Below, piece by piece: positions 18,747 through 30,868 of a stretch of 64,000 nt of DNA. The notes under the pieces were generated by a model, which saw only the letters and a list, made by a program, of their open reading frames with translations, had not been told where the DNA came from and searched no databases. This DNA is from Aerococcaceae bacterium DSM 111022. Lineage in GTDB: Bacteria; Bacillota; Bacilli; Lactobacillales; Aerococcaceae. The position numbers and the translations under genes are program-made. Each line of letters opens with the position of its first letter. Positions within the stretch are counted from its first letter, which is position 1. Location of the stretch: the NCBI GenBank assembly GCA_015863195.1, contig JACBXO010000003.1, positions 124,001 to 188,000 of the forward strand, in the 5' to 3' direction.

Positions 18747-19487
18747 ATGGCAAGAAAGAAGAAAAGATTTAGTAAAACAACAAAGAAAAGAAAAAAAGGA
18801 CGCTCAAAGACAACAAAATTCAAGACCTGGTGGAAAAAATTCAAACCAGCATTCTTACAACGTGTCGGTTGTTTGACGATCTTTTTAGTCATTCTAGGCA
18901 CTCTTTTATCCCTAATCATTTATCGTTTAGCAAATTATTCGATTAATCAATATGAAGAATATCAGCATGAACAAGCGGTAATTGAGGACCGGCAAAATTT
19001 TATTCACCAATTAGTGCCTACCGCCCAAAACTTACAAAGACAATATGGTGTTTTAGCGAGTGTGTCATTAGGACAGGCGGCTCTAGAATCCAATTTTGGG
19101 ACCAGTGAACTAGGTGCGAATTTTAACAATTTATATGGAGTTAAAACAGAAATTGATGACCCAGAAGGCGCAAATATGTCAACAATGGAATTTGTTGACG
19201 GTGAATGGATCGAAATTGTCGACCGTTTTAAAGTCTACCCATCATGGGAAGACTCAATGCGAGAACATGCTGAATTGATTTACTATGGAACGAGCTGGGA
19301 TAGCGAATTTTATCAAGATGTTTTAAGTGGGAACACTTATCAAGAACAAGCCAAGGGCTTACAATCAGCTGGCTATGCAACCGATCCAGATTATAGTGAT
19401 AAAGTAATTTCGATGATAGAAACTTGGGAATTAGATCAATATGATCAACCAGTCGAAGTTCCGTCCAGTCAAATAGAAAAAAACTAG
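18747..19487 (+). CDS. Membrane-anchored N-acetylglucosaminidase (GH73)
   Basis: Peptidoglycan hydrolase of about 246 residues. A very basic cytoplasmic N-terminus (about 1-35, Lys/Arg-rich) precedes one membrane helix (about 38-60) and a GH73 glucosaminidase domain (about 85-235). The catalytic glutamate is E114 in QAALESNFG, and FNNLYGVK and YPSWEDSMREHAEL are family landmarks. I start at ATG 18747, because the in-frame GTG 18738 overlaps the SD AGAGTGGGG. It would cleave glycan strands at the membrane surface. There is no SH3, LysM or choline-binding module. Confidence 0.88.
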   Translation: MARKKKRFSKTTKKRKKGRSKTTKFKTWWKKFKPAFLQRVGCLTIFLVILGTLLSLIIYRLANYSINQYEEYQHEQAVIEDRQNFIHQLVPTAQNLQRQYGVLASVSLGQAALESNFGTSELGANFNNLYGVKTEIDDPEGANMSTMEFVDGEWIEIVDRFKVYPSWEDSMREHAELIYYGTSWDSEFYQDVLSGNTYQEQAKGLQSAGYATDPDYSDKVISMIETWELDQYDQPVEVPSSQIEKN

Positions 19488-19530
19488 CGAGAGGCTACTC
19501 AAAGAAATTGAGTGGAACTTCTCGCTTAAT
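19486..19530 (+). terminator. Terminator after the glucosaminidase gene
   Basis: AGCGAGA (19486-19492) pairs with TCTCGCT (19520-19526), and inner ACTCAA/TTGAGT extends the stem. It overlaps the stop codon; the T tract is weak. Confidence 0.65.
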
Positions 19531-19556
19531 TTGTTGCCTTGAATTTAGGAAAAAAA

Positions 19557-19585
19557 CTGAAAAAGAAAACTGATTGTGGTATTAT
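19557..19585 (+). promoter_or_regulatory. Promoter of the purK-like gene
   Basis: CTGAAA (19557-19562), 17 bases, TATTAT (19580-19585) preceded by TGG. Start codon 36 bases downstream. Confidence 0.4.
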
Positions 19586-19621
19586 ATGGTGTAGCTATAA
19601 ACTAAAGAAGGGAGGCCTAAC

Positions 19622-20749
19622 ATGGCTAAAAGACATTTACCTGGATCAACTATCGGCATAATCGGAAGTTCCATTTCGTCAGCATTGCTAGCACAAGCGG
19701 CTGGGAAATTAGGTTATCGGGTAGCCAGTTTAGTTTTAGACGAAAACAATCCTGTCCGTCAATTTTCTAGTTGGCAAACAGTCACTGAAAATTACAATGA
19801 CCAAGTACTGAAATATTTTGCTGACCGTGTTGATATTGTAACAAGTGAAATAGGTTTACTCACGAACCGTCAATATCAATTGATGGCAAGCATGACAGAT
19901 GTTGGGCTTTCAGACGATTTAATTGCAATTACAACAGACCGCCTTCTAGAAAAGAATTTCTTAGATAATCACCGCTCTCTAATTGCACCATATTCATTAG
20001 TCACAGATATTGGGGACATTGAAGAGGCAGTAGAATATTTAGGTTTTCCATGCGTACTTAAAGCAACACAGCGTCATGTTTATGATGCGAAAAACCATTT
20101 GATTTTATATAGTGAAGAAGATTATCCAGAAGCTATTGGGAAATTAGCAAATGGATCATGTGTCTTAGAAGCATGGATTCCAATTGAGAAAAAAGTCTCA
20201 TTAACAGTTGTCCGTAATGAACGCGGCGAAATGTTATTATATCCAATTTTTGAAGTAGCTGAACGTGCCGGTGGAAATGCCAGTCAAGTGCAATTTCCGG
20301 CTAATATCAATGAAGCGATTCAGCAAGAAATTAACCGTGTCGGCCAATCTATTGCTCAAAATGTACAACTAGTAGGAACAATGACCATTCATTTCTTTGT
20401 CACTTCAGCGGGTGTTATTTATGTCAATGAGGCAAGTGTTGGTTTAGGTAATGAAGCGATGTTTACAATGGGAAGTATGTCAATGTCACATTATGAAGCA
20501 ACAGCCCGAGGTTTACTAGGGTTGCCACTTCCGGAATTACGTATTCATGCTAAAGCAGCCATTGCTTTACCAATTGAACAATTAAACCGCGAAAATGCGT
20601 TAATGCAATATATGTTACGTACCGATTGGGGCTTTGCATTATTTAACCCAGTTGGTAATGATCCTGATTATTTAATTGGACAAGTCATTGTAACTGGCGA
20701 CTCATTACGCAGTTGTGAGAGACAAATTGAGTTAACTGAACTAATTTAA
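19622..20749 (+). CDS. PurK-like ATP-grasp protein, probably not an AIR carboxylase
   Basis: 375 residues with the three-part ATP-grasp layout of PurK (N5-CAIR synthase): a Rossmann-like N-terminus IGIIGSSISSALLAQAAGKLGYRV, an ATP-binding core with K147 and E-A-W-I hinge, and a C-terminal domain. Two signatures are missing: the loop after the ATP lysine reads RHVYDAKNHL instead of GYDGKGQ, and the substrate motif after NE (N269-E270) reads ASVGLGNEAMFT instead of xxPRPHNSGH. There is no purE nearby. It leads the unit with pcrA and ligA. I infer a divergent ATP-grasp enzyme or pseudoenzyme; automatic pipelines would probably call it purK. Confidence 0.75.
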   Translation: MAKRHLPGSTIGIIGSSISSALLAQAAGKLGYRVASLVLDENNPVRQFSSWQTVTENYNDQVLKYFADRVDIVTSEIGLLTNRQYQLMASMTDVGLSDDLIAITTDRLLEKNFLDNHRSLIAPYSLVTDIGDIEEAVEYLGFPCVLKATQRHVYDAKNHLILYSEEDYPEAIGKLANGSCVLEAWIPIEKKVSLTVVRNERGEMLLYPIFEVAERAGGNASQVQFPANINEAIQQEINRVGQSIAQNVQLVGTMTIHFFVTSAGVIYVNEASVGLGNEAMFTMGSMSMSHYEATARGLLGLPLPELRIHAKAAIALPIEQLNRENALMQYMLRTDWGFALFNPVGNDPDYLIGQVIVTGDSLRSCERQIELTELI

Positions 20750-20762
20750 GATTATACAATAA

Positions 20763-20798
20763 GATAGGCATTGAGCAGAACATTGTTTAATGTCTATT
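20763..20798 (+). terminator. Hairpin between the purK-like gene and pcrA
   Basis: GATAGGCATT (20763-20772) pairs with AATGTCTATT (20789-20798), with one mismatch and one G-T pair. Only a short T-rich tail follows, so it may be an attenuating or weak terminator. Confidence 0.4.
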
Positions 20799-20855
20799 CT
20801 CATTTTATAGGGAAAATATTCCCGTGATAGATGAAATTTAACAGGAGGTATTTAG

Positions 20856-23165
20856 TTGTCAAATTTACGAAAAAATATAGCAGGTTTAAACGATAAACAG
20901 CGGGAAGCTGTTTTGACAACCGAAGGCCCGTTATTGATTGCAGCAGGTGCAGGTTCGGGGAAAACACGCGTACTAACACATCGTATTGCCTATTTAATTG
21001 AAGAAAAGCAAGTTAACCCATGGAATATTTTAGCGATCACTTTTACCAACAAAGCAGCTAATGAAATGCGTGAACGTATTACGCAACTCGTTGGAGCAGA
21101 AGGTGAGAGTATTTGGGTATCAACATTCCACTCGATGTGTGCAAGAATTTTACGCCGAGAATCAGAGCATGTTGGTTATGCACGGAACTTCTCTATTATA
21201 GACCAAAGTGAACAACAAACATTAATGAAACAAGTTCTGAAAGAATTGAACTTAGATAAAGACCAGTATAATTATAAAGAGATGTTACGAGTAATTGACA
21301 GCAAGAAAAATGAAAGTAAGACAGCTGAAATGGCTGTTGAAGAAGCAAGTGACTTCATTGAAGAAATGCATGCTAAAATTTATCAATTATACCAATCAAA
21401 ATTAAAACGCAGTAATGCCATGGATTTTAATGATTTATTACTATTAACTGTTCAGCTTTTAGAACAAAATGAACAAGTACGTCAATTTTATCAAATGAAA
21501 TTTCAATATATTCATGTCGATGAGTATCAAGATACAAACGAAACGCAATACCAATTAGTTCGTTTATTAACGGGGATGTTACGTAATGTTTGTGTGGTTG
21601 GAGACGGCGATCAGAGTATTTATGGTTGGCGTGGTGCAAATATGGAAAATATTTTGAATTTTGAAAATGATTATCCTGATGCTACAGTAATTCTTTTGGA
21701 ACAAAATTACCGTTCAACACCCAATATTTTAAATGCAGCCAATAGTGTTATTCGTAATAATTCAAACCGTCAAGATAAAGAGTTGTGGAGTGCCCGTGAC
21801 AATGGAGATAAAATCAATTTTTATTTAGCGGATAATGATAGTGAAGAAGCTTATTATATTGTTCAACAAATTTATAAATTAAAAGATGAAAAAGCATTAA
21901 AAAATTCGAACTTTGCGATTCTTTACCGAACACAGGCGCAATCACAAAAATTCGAGTCAACATTACTTTCAGCGAATATTCCTTACCGTGTGGTTGGTGG
22001 TGTGAAGTTCTTTGGCCGTAAAGAGATTCAAGATACACTCGCTTATTTACGTGTCATTAATAATCCGACAGACAATCTGAGCTTTAACCGTATCGTTAAT
22101 GTACCTAAACGTGGTATTGGTCAAACAACAGTGGCTCGCTTAGCAGAGTTTGCAGATAGTATTGGGCAAAGTTGGTTTGAAGCAATTAATGAGTTAGATC
22201 ATTCGAATTTACCTAAAGGTGCAATTATTAAATTAAGAGACTTTTATGATATGATCATTCAATTACAAAAACAAGCGGAATTTTTAACGATGACAGAACT
22301 ATCTGAAGAAATGTGGGAAGCATCTGGTTACCGCCAAGCGTTAGTTAATGCGGGAGATTTAGAGTCACAAACAAGGCTTGAAAATATGGATGAATTCTTA
22401 TCCGTTACTAAAGAATTTGATAATAGTGACCACCAATCAATTGAAGAAACCGACCCTGATTATTTAGAAGCTGATAGTAGCTTGGATAATTTAGAAGAAG
22501 ATCCGCGTGAAGAACTGACATTATTCTTAAATGAATTATCACTTGTTTCAAGTACTGAAGAAGAAGATATGGATGATCAAGTTACATTAATGACACTTCA
22601 TGCTGCTAAAGGTTTAGAATTTCCAGTTGTTTTTGTAGTTGGGATGGAAGAGGGATTATTCCCATTAAGTCGTGCCATGGATAATGAAGATGAATTGGAA
22701 GAAGAACGTCGTTTAGCTTATGTTGGAATGACGCGTGCTGAAGATGTATTATATTTAACAGCAGCAAGAAATCGTTTATTATATGGACGTTACCAAAGTA
22801 ACTTAACGAGTCGATTTATTGATGAAATTGATCCAGAATACCTGGAAAACTCTTCAGCTACACCACAACAACGTGTAAAAATGGGAAGTGGTGGCCGGAC
22901 AGTTGGTCATCAAGCGAAAGCTCGAAAATCAGCCCGACGTGTTAATTTATCAGCTAAACCGATCAGTAGTCAAATAAATAAGCCTAAAGCTAATGAGGGA
23001 GAGAAGTTCCAAGTGGGTGATAAAGTTGAACATAAAGCATGGGGAATTGGAACCGTTGTTTCGACTAAAGAGAGTGGAAAAGATACAACTTTAAGTATTG
23101 CATTTGATTCTCAAGGCATTAAACAATTACTCGCTGATTTGGCACCAATTACCAAGGTTGACTAA
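20856..23165 (+). CDS. pcrA: ATP-dependent DNA helicase PcrA
   Basis: 769-residue superfamily 1A helicase: Walker A AAGAGSGKTRVLTHR, motif Ia TFTNKAANEM, Walker B HVDEYQDTNETQ, motif III VVGDGDQSIYGWRGA, motif IV NYRST, motif V TLHAAKGLEF and motif VI RRLAYVGMTRAE are all present. A C-terminal Tudor-like region (about 715-769) binds RNA polymerase in other PcrA proteins. It acts in repair, replication restart and removal of stalled polymerase. The TTG start at 20856 is supported by SD AGGAGGT 9 bases upstream. ligA follows, as in most Firmicutes. Confidence 0.97.
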   Translation: MSNLRKNIAGLNDKQREAVLTTEGPLLIAAGAGSGKTRVLTHRIAYLIEEKQVNPWNILAITFTNKAANEMRERITQLVGAEGESIWVSTFHSMCARILRRESEHVGYARNFSIIDQSEQQTLMKQVLKELNLDKDQYNYKEMLRVIDSKKNESKTAEMAVEEASDFIEEMHAKIYQLYQSKLKRSNAMDFNDLLLLTVQLLEQNEQVRQFYQMKFQYIHVDEYQDTNETQYQLVRLLTGMLRNVCVVGDGDQSIYGWRGANMENILNFENDYPDATVILLEQNYRSTPNILNAANSVIRNNSNRQDKELWSARDNGDKINFYLADNDSEEAYYIVQQIYKLKDEKALKNSNFAILYRTQAQSQKFESTLLSANIPYRVVGGVKFFGRKEIQDTLAYLRVINNPTDNLSFNRIVNVPKRGIGQTTVARLAEFADSIGQSWFEAINELDHSNLPKGAIIKLRDFYDMIIQLQKQAEFLTMTELSEEMWEASGYRQALVNAGDLESQTRLENMDEFLSVTKEFDNSDHQSIEETDPDYLEADSSLDNLEEDPREELTLFLNELSLVSSTEEEDMDDQVTLMTLHAAKGLEFPVVFVVGMEEGLFPLSRAMDNEDELEEERRLAYVGMTRAEDVLYLTAARNRLLYGRYQSNLTSRFIDEIDPEYLENSSATPQQRVKMGSGGRTVGHQAKARKSARRVNLSAKPISSQINKPKANEGEKFQVGDKVEHKAWGIGTVVSTKESGKDTTLSIAFDSQGIKQLLADLAPITKVD

Positions 23166-23258
23166 CTACATTTTTAAAAGTATTTACAACAAATTATATA
23201 ATGTAATAAAAACTTCAATAAATGACCAAGAATAATTACTGTCGAATGACTGTTTTAA

Positions 23259-23267
23259 TGCTATAAT
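23259..23267 (+). promoter_or_regulatory. Extended -10 promoter upstream of ligA
   Basis: TGCTATAAT (TATAAT at 23262-23267) without a good -35, 37 bases before the ligA start. It suggests ligA can be expressed independently of pcrA. Confidence 0.45.
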
Positions 23268-23285
23268 ATCCAAGATAGCGTTTAG

Positions 23286-25310
<2,025 letters not shown>

Positions 25311-25321
25311 GGAGTTACAAG

Positions 25322-26536
25322 ATGAAATATATTAAAAAGCTAACGACATTATCGCTGGCTGTCATCTTACTATCTGGATGTATTCGTAATGTTGAGCAAG
25401 AGGAGCAAGCAGCCCAAAATAACAATACTGTACCTGTACAGACAACATCAACTCAATTATCTGATAACTACTATCGTTCAGTGATTGTTGATGGTCAGTA
25501 TCAATTAGGTGCAGCAGCCTCAGCAGATGATTATATTAATTCGGGTGAAGATCGACGTGCCTTTGAAAATGGCCTACTGAGAATTAGCCAAGAAGTATTC
25601 CCAACCAATCAATATTACTTACAAGAGGGTCAGATTATTGATGCGAATACGATGAATAGTTGGGTGAGCCGAGAAAGTACTGATAACCCTGAAGGGTTAA
25701 ACCCAGAAATACCTCAAGAAATTGCAGAACTCGAATCTGAAGAGGTTGAACCGGTTCAAGATGAATCGACTACGGAAGATGGGGAAGCGGTGGAAGAAGA
25801 ATCACCACAAGTTGCAGTTTCTTCGAGTACACCACCGATGTATTTAGCAAGTATTATGGAAAAAGATTTAATGACTGAAACAGATGAAGGTTTCGCATTA
25901 AGTGGTATCGCGATTGGTTTAGCGATGAATAGTAATTATTCATATACAGATGCTGATGGAGTTGTGCATGAACAAGAAATTTCTGTTGGTGAAATGCGTG
26001 AACGTGGCCGTCAATATGCTAATATTATTGTTGGGCGTTTACGAAATACGGAAGAATTACGATCAGTACCAATTGTTGTTGGTATTTACAGCATGTCAGA
26101 TGATGGTACGGTTGCTCCTGGTACCTATATTTTAGATGGTATTTCAAGAGAAGGTAATTCAATTACTGACTGGAAAGAGCATAATGAATACCGCGTGGCA
26201 TTACCAATAGTAGATGCTGAAACGCAATCAGATGAATATTTATACTTTGAAAACTTTAGAACAGATATTATGAGTTTCTTCCCTAATTTAAATGGTATTA
26301 GTGGTGAAGCATTATATGTTGATGGTGGTTTAGCTTCTTTAGATATTGAAATTATTACTCAATTTTATCAAAAGACTGAAATCATCGCTTTAACCCAATA
26401 TGTATCCGATGTAGCTCACCGTCAATTGCCAGAAAATGTCCAAATTGAAATTAATATCAATTCGGCAGCAGGAAACGAAGCTATTATCTCAAGACCAGCA
26501 GGTAGCGGCCAATTTTCATCAATTGTCGCTAATTAA
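25322..26536 (+). CDS. CamS family sex-pheromone lipoprotein
   Basis: 404-residue lipoprotein: signal peptide with lipobox LLSGC (lipidated C20), an acidic Glu/Ser/Thr-rich stretch (about 120-165), and the CamS domain (about 165-400). In Enterococcus and Staphylococcus the signal peptide of such lipoproteins can be processed to a mating pheromone. Here the hydrophobic TLSLAVILLSG segment is the matching region, but pheromone activity cannot be read from sequence. Its place between ligA and gatCAB is conserved in many Firmicutes (B. subtilis YerH). It is cotranscribed with ligA by spacing. Confidence 0.92.
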   Translation: MKYIKKLTTLSLAVILLSGCIRNVEQEEQAAQNNNTVPVQTTSTQLSDNYYRSVIVDGQYQLGAAASADDYINSGEDRRAFENGLLRISQEVFPTNQYYLQEGQIIDANTMNSWVSRESTDNPEGLNPEIPQEIAELESEEVEPVQDESTTEDGEAVEEESPQVAVSSSTPPMYLASIMEKDLMTETDEGFALSGIAIGLAMNSNYSYTDADGVVHEQEISVGEMRERGRQYANIIVGRLRNTEELRSVPIVVGIYSMSDDGTVAPGTYILDGISREGNSITDWKEHNEYRVALPIVDAETQSDEYLYFENFRTDIMSFFPNLNGISGEALYVDGGLASLDIEIITQFYQKTEIIALTQYVSDVAHRQLPENVQIEININSAAGNEAIISRPAGSGQFSSIVAN

Positions 26537-26566
26537 ACTAAAAGAATAAAAGAATGGAGAATGACT

Positions 26567-26863
26567 ATGATTACTCATGAGGAACTTTTACGTGTAGCAT
26601 CACTTTCTAAATTAGAAATCGATGCTGACAAACTTGACCATTTCGCAGAAGGCGTCAACAGCATTGTTGATTTTGTGGAACAATTACAAGAAGTAGATAC
26701 AGAAGGTGTGGAGCCTACATTCCACGGCAATAATTTAAGAGATGTTTACCGTGAGGACGTTGCACGTTTACGTGGTAATACAGAAGAGTTATTAGCAAAT
26801 ACGCCTGAGCGTGAAGGAAACTATATTAAAGTTCCAGAAATGATTGAAAGTGAGGAGGCATAA
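26567..26863 (+). CDS. gatC: Asp-tRNA(Asn)/Glu-tRNA(Gln) amidotransferase subunit GatC
   Basis: About 98 residues; the small subunit wrapped around GatA in the GatCAB complex, which converts Glu-tRNA(Gln) and Asp-tRNA(Asn) to the correct amides. Contains ASLSKLEIDADKLDHFAEGVNSIVDFV and the central VEPTFHGNNLRDVYREDVAR, both family-typical. An in-frame ATG at 26561 touches the SD GGAGA, so ATG 26567 is preferred. First gene of gatCAB. Confidence 0.95.
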   Translation: MITHEELLRVASLSKLEIDADKLDHFAEGVNSIVDFVEQLQEVDTEGVEPTFHGNNLRDVYREDVARLRGNTEELLANTPEREGNYIKVPEMIESEEA

Positions 26864-26864
26864 T

Positions 26865-28322
26865 ATGTCAAAATTTCCAAGAACAATTACTGAAATCCAA
26901 GAAGGCTTAAAAGCTGGAGAATTTACAGCAGTTGAATTAACTGAAGATATTTTTGCAGGTATTGCTACTACAGATGAGAAGTTAAATGCCTTCATTACTT
27001 TAAATAAAGAAGAAGCATTAGAACAAGCAAAAGCAGCTGACGAACGTGGCTACAATGATGATGCACCTGTTTTAAATGGTGTACCAATTGCGATCAAAGA
27101 TAATATTTTAACACGCGGTTTAAAAACTACGGCTGCAAGTAAAATGTTAGAAGAATTTGTTCCAACTTTTGATGCTACGGTTGTAGCTCGATTAAAAGAA
27201 GCTGGCGCAATTATTGTTGGTAAAACAAACTTAGATGAATTTGCGATGGGTGGCGGAAATGAAACGTCATACTTTGGTAAAGTTCATAATCCATGGAATT
27301 TAGACCATGTCCCTGGAGGGTCTTCTGGTGGTTCAGCTGCAGCAGTAGCAGGACGTTTAGTTCCAGCTGCTTTAGGATCAGATACAGGTGGATCAATTCG
27401 TCAACCAGCAGCTTTTAACAGTTTAGTAGGATTAAAACCTACTTATGGTGCAGTATCACGTTTAGGAGCGATTGCTTTTGGTTCTTCACTTGATCAAGTA
27501 GGACCAATGACGCGTACAGTATTAGATAATGCCAAAATGATGGAAGTTATCTCAGGTCATGATGAGTTAGATGGAACAAGTATTCCAAACTTAGACCGTA
27601 ACTATACAGCTAAAATTGGTCAATCTTTAGAAGGATTAAAAATCGGATTCCCTAAAGAATATAAATCTGATATTGTGGATGCGGATATCCGTGAAAAAAT
27701 GGAACAAGCAGCTGACTGGTTTGAAAGCCAAGGAGCAGTTGTTGAAGAAGTATCTTTACCGCATTCTCGTTACGGAATTAATGTTTACTACATTATTGGT
27801 TCAGCAGAAGCATCAGTTAACTTACAACGTTTTGATGGTATTCGTTATGGTTACCGTTCTCCGGAAGCTAAATCTTTAGAAGAAATTTATGTTAAATCTC
27901 GTTCAGAAGGATTTGGTGAAGAAGTAAAACGTCGTATTATTTTAGGTACTTATAGTTTAGGTTCTGGTCAATATGACGCTTACTACAAAAAAGCGGCACA
28001 AGTTCGTACTTTAATCAAAGAAGACTTTGAAAAAGTATTTGCTGAATATGATTTAATTATGGGCCCAACTACAACAAGTACAGCATTCAAGATTGGTGAA
28101 CGTGATGATGATGTTGTAAAATCTTATATGTCTGATTTATTAACAGTCCCATATAACTTAGCTGGTTTACCAGTTATGTCAATTCCAGCAGGTTTCGACA
28201 GCAATCAATTACCAATTGGTTTACAAATCGCAGCTAAACCAATGGATGAAGCTACTTTATACCAAGCAGCATATGCGTTTGAGCAAGGTCATGATTTTGT
28301 TGACCAAGCACCATCAATCTAA
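26865..28322 (+). CDS. gatA: Aspartyl/glutamyl-tRNA amidotransferase subunit GatA
   Basis: 485-residue amidase-signature enzyme that releases ammonia from glutamine for transfer to the tRNA-bound amino acid. The catalytic Ser-cisSer-Lys triad lies in IAIKDNI (Lys), [13 protein letters not shown] and [13 protein letters not shown]. The frame extends upstream to TTG 26844, but the SD GAGGAGG at 26852-26858 points to ATG 26865, giving a 1-base gap to the gatC stop. Confidence 0.97.
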   Translation: MSKFPRTITEIQEGLKAGEFTAVELTEDIFAGIATTDEKLNAFITLNKEEALEQAKAADERGYNDDAPVLNGVPIAIKDNILTRGLKTTAASKMLEEFVPTFDATVVARLKEAGAIIVGKTNLDEFAMGGGNETSYFGKVHNPWNLDHVPGGSSGGSAAAVAGRLVPAALGSDTGGSIRQPAAFNSLVGLKPTYGAVSRLGAIAFGSSLDQVGPMTRTVLDNAKMMEVISGHDELDGTSIPNLDRNYTAKIGQSLEGLKIGFPKEYKSDIVDADIREKMEQAADWFESQGAVVEEVSLPHSRYGINVYYIIGSAEASVNLQRFDGIRYGYRSPEAKSLEEIYVKSRSEGFGEEVKRRIILGTYSLGSGQYDAYYKKAAQVRTLIKEDFEKVFAEYDLIMGPTTTSTAFKIGERDDDVVKSYMSDLLTVPYNLAGLPVMSIPAGFDSNQLPIGLQIAAKPMDEATLYQAAYAFEQGHDFVDQAPSI

Positions 28323-28336
28323 GGAGGAGTTACAGG

Positions 28337-29767
28337 ATGAATTTTGAAACAATTATCGGACTTGAAGTCCACGTCGAATTAAAAACAAATTCGAAAATCT
28401 TTAGTTCTTCACCAGCCCACTTTGGTGCAGAGCCAAATAGCAATACAAATGAAAAAGACTGGGCTTATCCAGGTGCTTTACCAGTATTAAACAAAGGTGC
28501 CATTGAATATGGTATGCGTGCTGCTTTAGCATTAAACTGTACAGTACCAGAGCGTATGAGTTTTGACCGTAAGAGCTATTTCTACCCAGATAACCCATCA
28601 GCTTATCAAATTACTCAAGACGTTGAACCAGTTGGTTCAAATGGTTATGTAGATATTGAAGTAAATGGTGAAATCAAACGTATCCGTATTAACCGTGTTC
28701 ACTTAGAAGAAGACGCAGGTAAAAATACACATGGTGCAGATGGTTATTCATATGTTGACTTAAACCGTCAAGGAACACCTTTAATTGAAATCGTAACTGA
28801 AGCAGATATTCGTTCAGCTGACGAAGCGTACGCGTTCTTAGAAAAATTACGTGAAACAATTCTTTATACAGGCGTATCAGACGTTCGTATGGAAGAAGGG
28901 TCACTGCGTTGTGACGCGAATATTTCTTTACGTCCATTTGGTCAAGATGAATTTGGTACGAAAACAGAAATTAAAAACTTAAATAGTTTTAACTATATTC
29001 GTAAAGGAATTCTTCACGAAGAACAACGTCAAGCAAATGTATTGCGTTCAGGTGGAGTAATTCAACAAGAAACACGTCGTTATGATGAAGCTACAGGCGA
29101 AACAATTTTAATGCGTGTTAAAGAAGGAGCGGCAGATTACCGTTACTTCCCAGAACCAGATGTTCCACCAATTTATATTTCTCGTGACTGGGTTGAAGAA
29201 GTCCGTGAACACTTACCAGAAATGCCAGCGGATCGTCGTGCGCGTTATACACGTGAATATGAGTTACCAGATTATGATGCAATGGTATTAACGCAAACAA
29301 AAGATATGTCAGATTTCTTTGATGCGACCGTTGAAAATGGAGCTGACCCTAAACAAGCATCAAACTGGTTAATGGGTGAAGTTTCAGCATACTTAAATAA
29401 ACAAGAAGTAAGCTTAGAAGAAACAGAATTAACACCAGTTAACTTAGCGCAAATGATTAACTTAATCGAAGATGGTACAATCAGTTCGAAAATTGCCAAA
29501 AAACTCTTTACTTTACTAGCTAAAGAGGGCGGGGATGCCAATGAAGTGGTTGAGAAAAATGGTATGGCTCAAATTTCTGATCCAGCTAAATTAATGCCAA
29601 TCATCGAAGAAGTTGTAGCAGCAAACGAACAATCTGTTGAAGACTTCAAGAACGGTAAAGGCCGTGCAGTTGGATTCTTCGTCGGACAAATCATGCAAAA
29701 AACTAAAGGACAAGCTAACCCACAAGTGGTTAATAAATTATTAATGGAAAAATTAAATTCATTATAA
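28337..29767 (+). CDS. gatB: Aspartyl/glutamyl-tRNA amidotransferase subunit GatB
   Basis: 476 residues: N-terminal GatB kinase-like domain with [12 protein letters not shown], the signature [20 protein letters not shown] and [16 protein letters not shown], then the helical and YqeY-like tail (about 325-475) that grips tRNA. It phosphorylates the misacylated amino acid before amidation. Last gene of the run from ligA to gatB, closed by a terminator. GatCAB implies that at least one of GlnRS or AsnRS is missing or non-essential here (inference). Confidence 0.97.
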   Translation: MNFETIIGLEVHVELKTNSKIFSSSPAHFGAEPNSNTNEKDWAYPGALPVLNKGAIEYGMRAALALNCTVPERMSFDRKSYFYPDNPSAYQITQDVEPVGSNGYVDIEVNGEIKRIRINRVHLEEDAGKNTHGADGYSYVDLNRQGTPLIEIVTEADIRSADEAYAFLEKLRETILYTGVSDVRMEEGSLRCDANISLRPFGQDEFGTKTEIKNLNSFNYIRKGILHEEQRQANVLRSGGVIQQETRRYDEATGETILMRVKEGAADYRYFPEPDVPPIYISRDWVEEVREHLPEMPADRRARYTREYELPDYDAMVLTQTKDMSDFFDATVENGADPKQASNWLMGEVSAYLNKQEVSLEETELTPVNLAQMINLIEDGTISSKIAKKLFTLLAKEGGDANEVVEKNGMAQISDPAKLMPIIEEVVAANEQSVEDFKNGKGRAVGFFVGQIMQKTKGQANPQVVNKLLMEKLNSL

Positions 29768-29782
29768 TTCCTTGAATGATAT

Positions 29783-29823
29783 AAATAGGTCTCTATCACT
29801 GCGGTGAAGAGGCCTATTTTTTG
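29783..29823 (+). terminator. Terminator after gatB
   Basis: AATAGGTCTCT (29784-29794) pairs with AGAGGCCTATT (29808-29818) and ends in T6. Confidence 0.85.
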
Positions 29824-29871
29824 TATTATGAATCATCATTCTCAGCCTTTCACACATCTCAATCCAAATAA

Positions 29872-29899
29872 TTGCTTCTAATTCTAAATATTATATAAT
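29872..29899 (+). promoter_or_regulatory. Promoter of the short-chain dehydrogenase gene
   Basis: TTGCTT (29872-29877), 16 bases, TATAAT (29894-29899); start codon at 29945. Confidence 0.55.
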
Positions 29900-29944
29900 A
29901 TAGTTGTTGAAAGAAGTTAACCAATATCATAGGAGGAATATTAC

Positions 29945-30688
29945 ATGGAACGTTTAGAAGGTAAAGTGGCTGTAGTTACTGGTGGCGCTCAAGGTTTAGG
30001 TGAAGCGATTGTTAGAGAATTTGTAAATCAAGGTGCACAAGTCGTTATTGGTGATATCCTTGAAAAAGAAGGACTCGCTCTAGAGAAAGAATTAGAGGGT
30101 AAAGCCAAATTTATTAAATTAGATGTATCAGACGAAGAAAACTGGAAATCATTAATTAATCAAGTCGATCAAGATATGGGATCAGTTGATATTCTAGTTA
30201 ATAATGCGGGTATCGTTAAATACGTTAATATTGAAGAAATGGAAGCTGATACTTACCGTAATATCGTCAATGTTAACCAAGTAGGGACATTTTTAGGTAT
30301 GAAAAATGTGGTTCCTTCAATGAAGAAAGTCGAAAATGGTCGCATTATTAATATTTCCTCTGTAGAAGGATTACGTGCACTTCCAGGTGGGGCAGCTTAT
30401 GAATCAACTAAATTCGCCGTTCGTGGTATGACTAAATCAGCAGCGATTGATTTAGCACAGTATAATATCCTAGTTAATTCGGTTCACCCAGGTGCCATTT
30501 TAACACCAATGTTAAAAGCGCAATTAGCTGAAGGTGACCAAGAAGCATTCTATGCTGGTGTACCACTAAGTCGTGGTGGAGAACCGGTAGAGTATGCAAA
30601 AACGATTGCTTTCTTAGCTTCAGATGAATCGTCGTATGCAACAGGAGCAGAGTTTGTTCTTGATGGTGGAATGACTGCATTATTATAA
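29945..30688 (+). CDS. Short-chain dehydrogenase/reductase (classical SDR)
   Basis: 247 residues. NAD(P) site TGGAQGLG, NNAG at the beta4 strand, catalytic serine in NISSVEG, and YESTK (Y-x3-K). GDI after beta2 has an acidic residue (D), which favours NAD(H) over NADP(H). The closest described family by eye is the 3-alpha/20-beta-hydroxysteroid dehydrogenase or glucose 1-dehydrogenase group, but the substrate cannot be told. Monocistronic with its own promoter and terminator. Confidence 0.88.
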   Translation: MERLEGKVAVVTGGAQGLGEAIVREFVNQGAQVVIGDILEKEGLALEKELEGKAKFIKLDVSDEENWKSLINQVDQDMGSVDILVNNAGIVKYVNIEEMEADTYRNIVNVNQVGTFLGMKNVVPSMKKVENGRIINISSVEGLRALPGGAAYESTKFAVRGMTKSAAIDLAQYNILVNSVHPGAILTPMLKAQLAEGDQEAFYAGVPLSRGGEPVEYAKTIAFLASDESSYATGAEFVLDGGMTALL

Positions 30689-30722
30689 AATAACGAAAGA
30701 CTTTAAATAGATGATTGTTATA

Positions 30723-30762
30723 AAAAATAGTGTGAGTGAGCGATCACTGACACTATTTTTAT
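30723..30762 (+). terminator. Terminator after the SDR gene
   Basis: AAAATAGTGT (30724-30733) pairs with ACACTATTTT (30750-30759), extended by TGA/TCA inside, then a T run. Confidence 0.85.
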
Positions 30763-30868
30763 CTAATAGAAAACTTAATAAAAATTATATGTATCAAAAA
30801 TATAATCTTCTTTAATTATTGAAACTAAAATTTCAAGCTTGAATCTAGTATTTTTTTATTAAATAGGC

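Noticed and set aside
19622-20749. Calling this gene purK with confidence
   Set aside because: Signature loops for ATP and AIR are missing and no purE is nearby.
26844-26864. N-terminal extension of GatA from TTG 26844
   Set aside because: It contains the SD GAGGAGG that serves ATG 26865.
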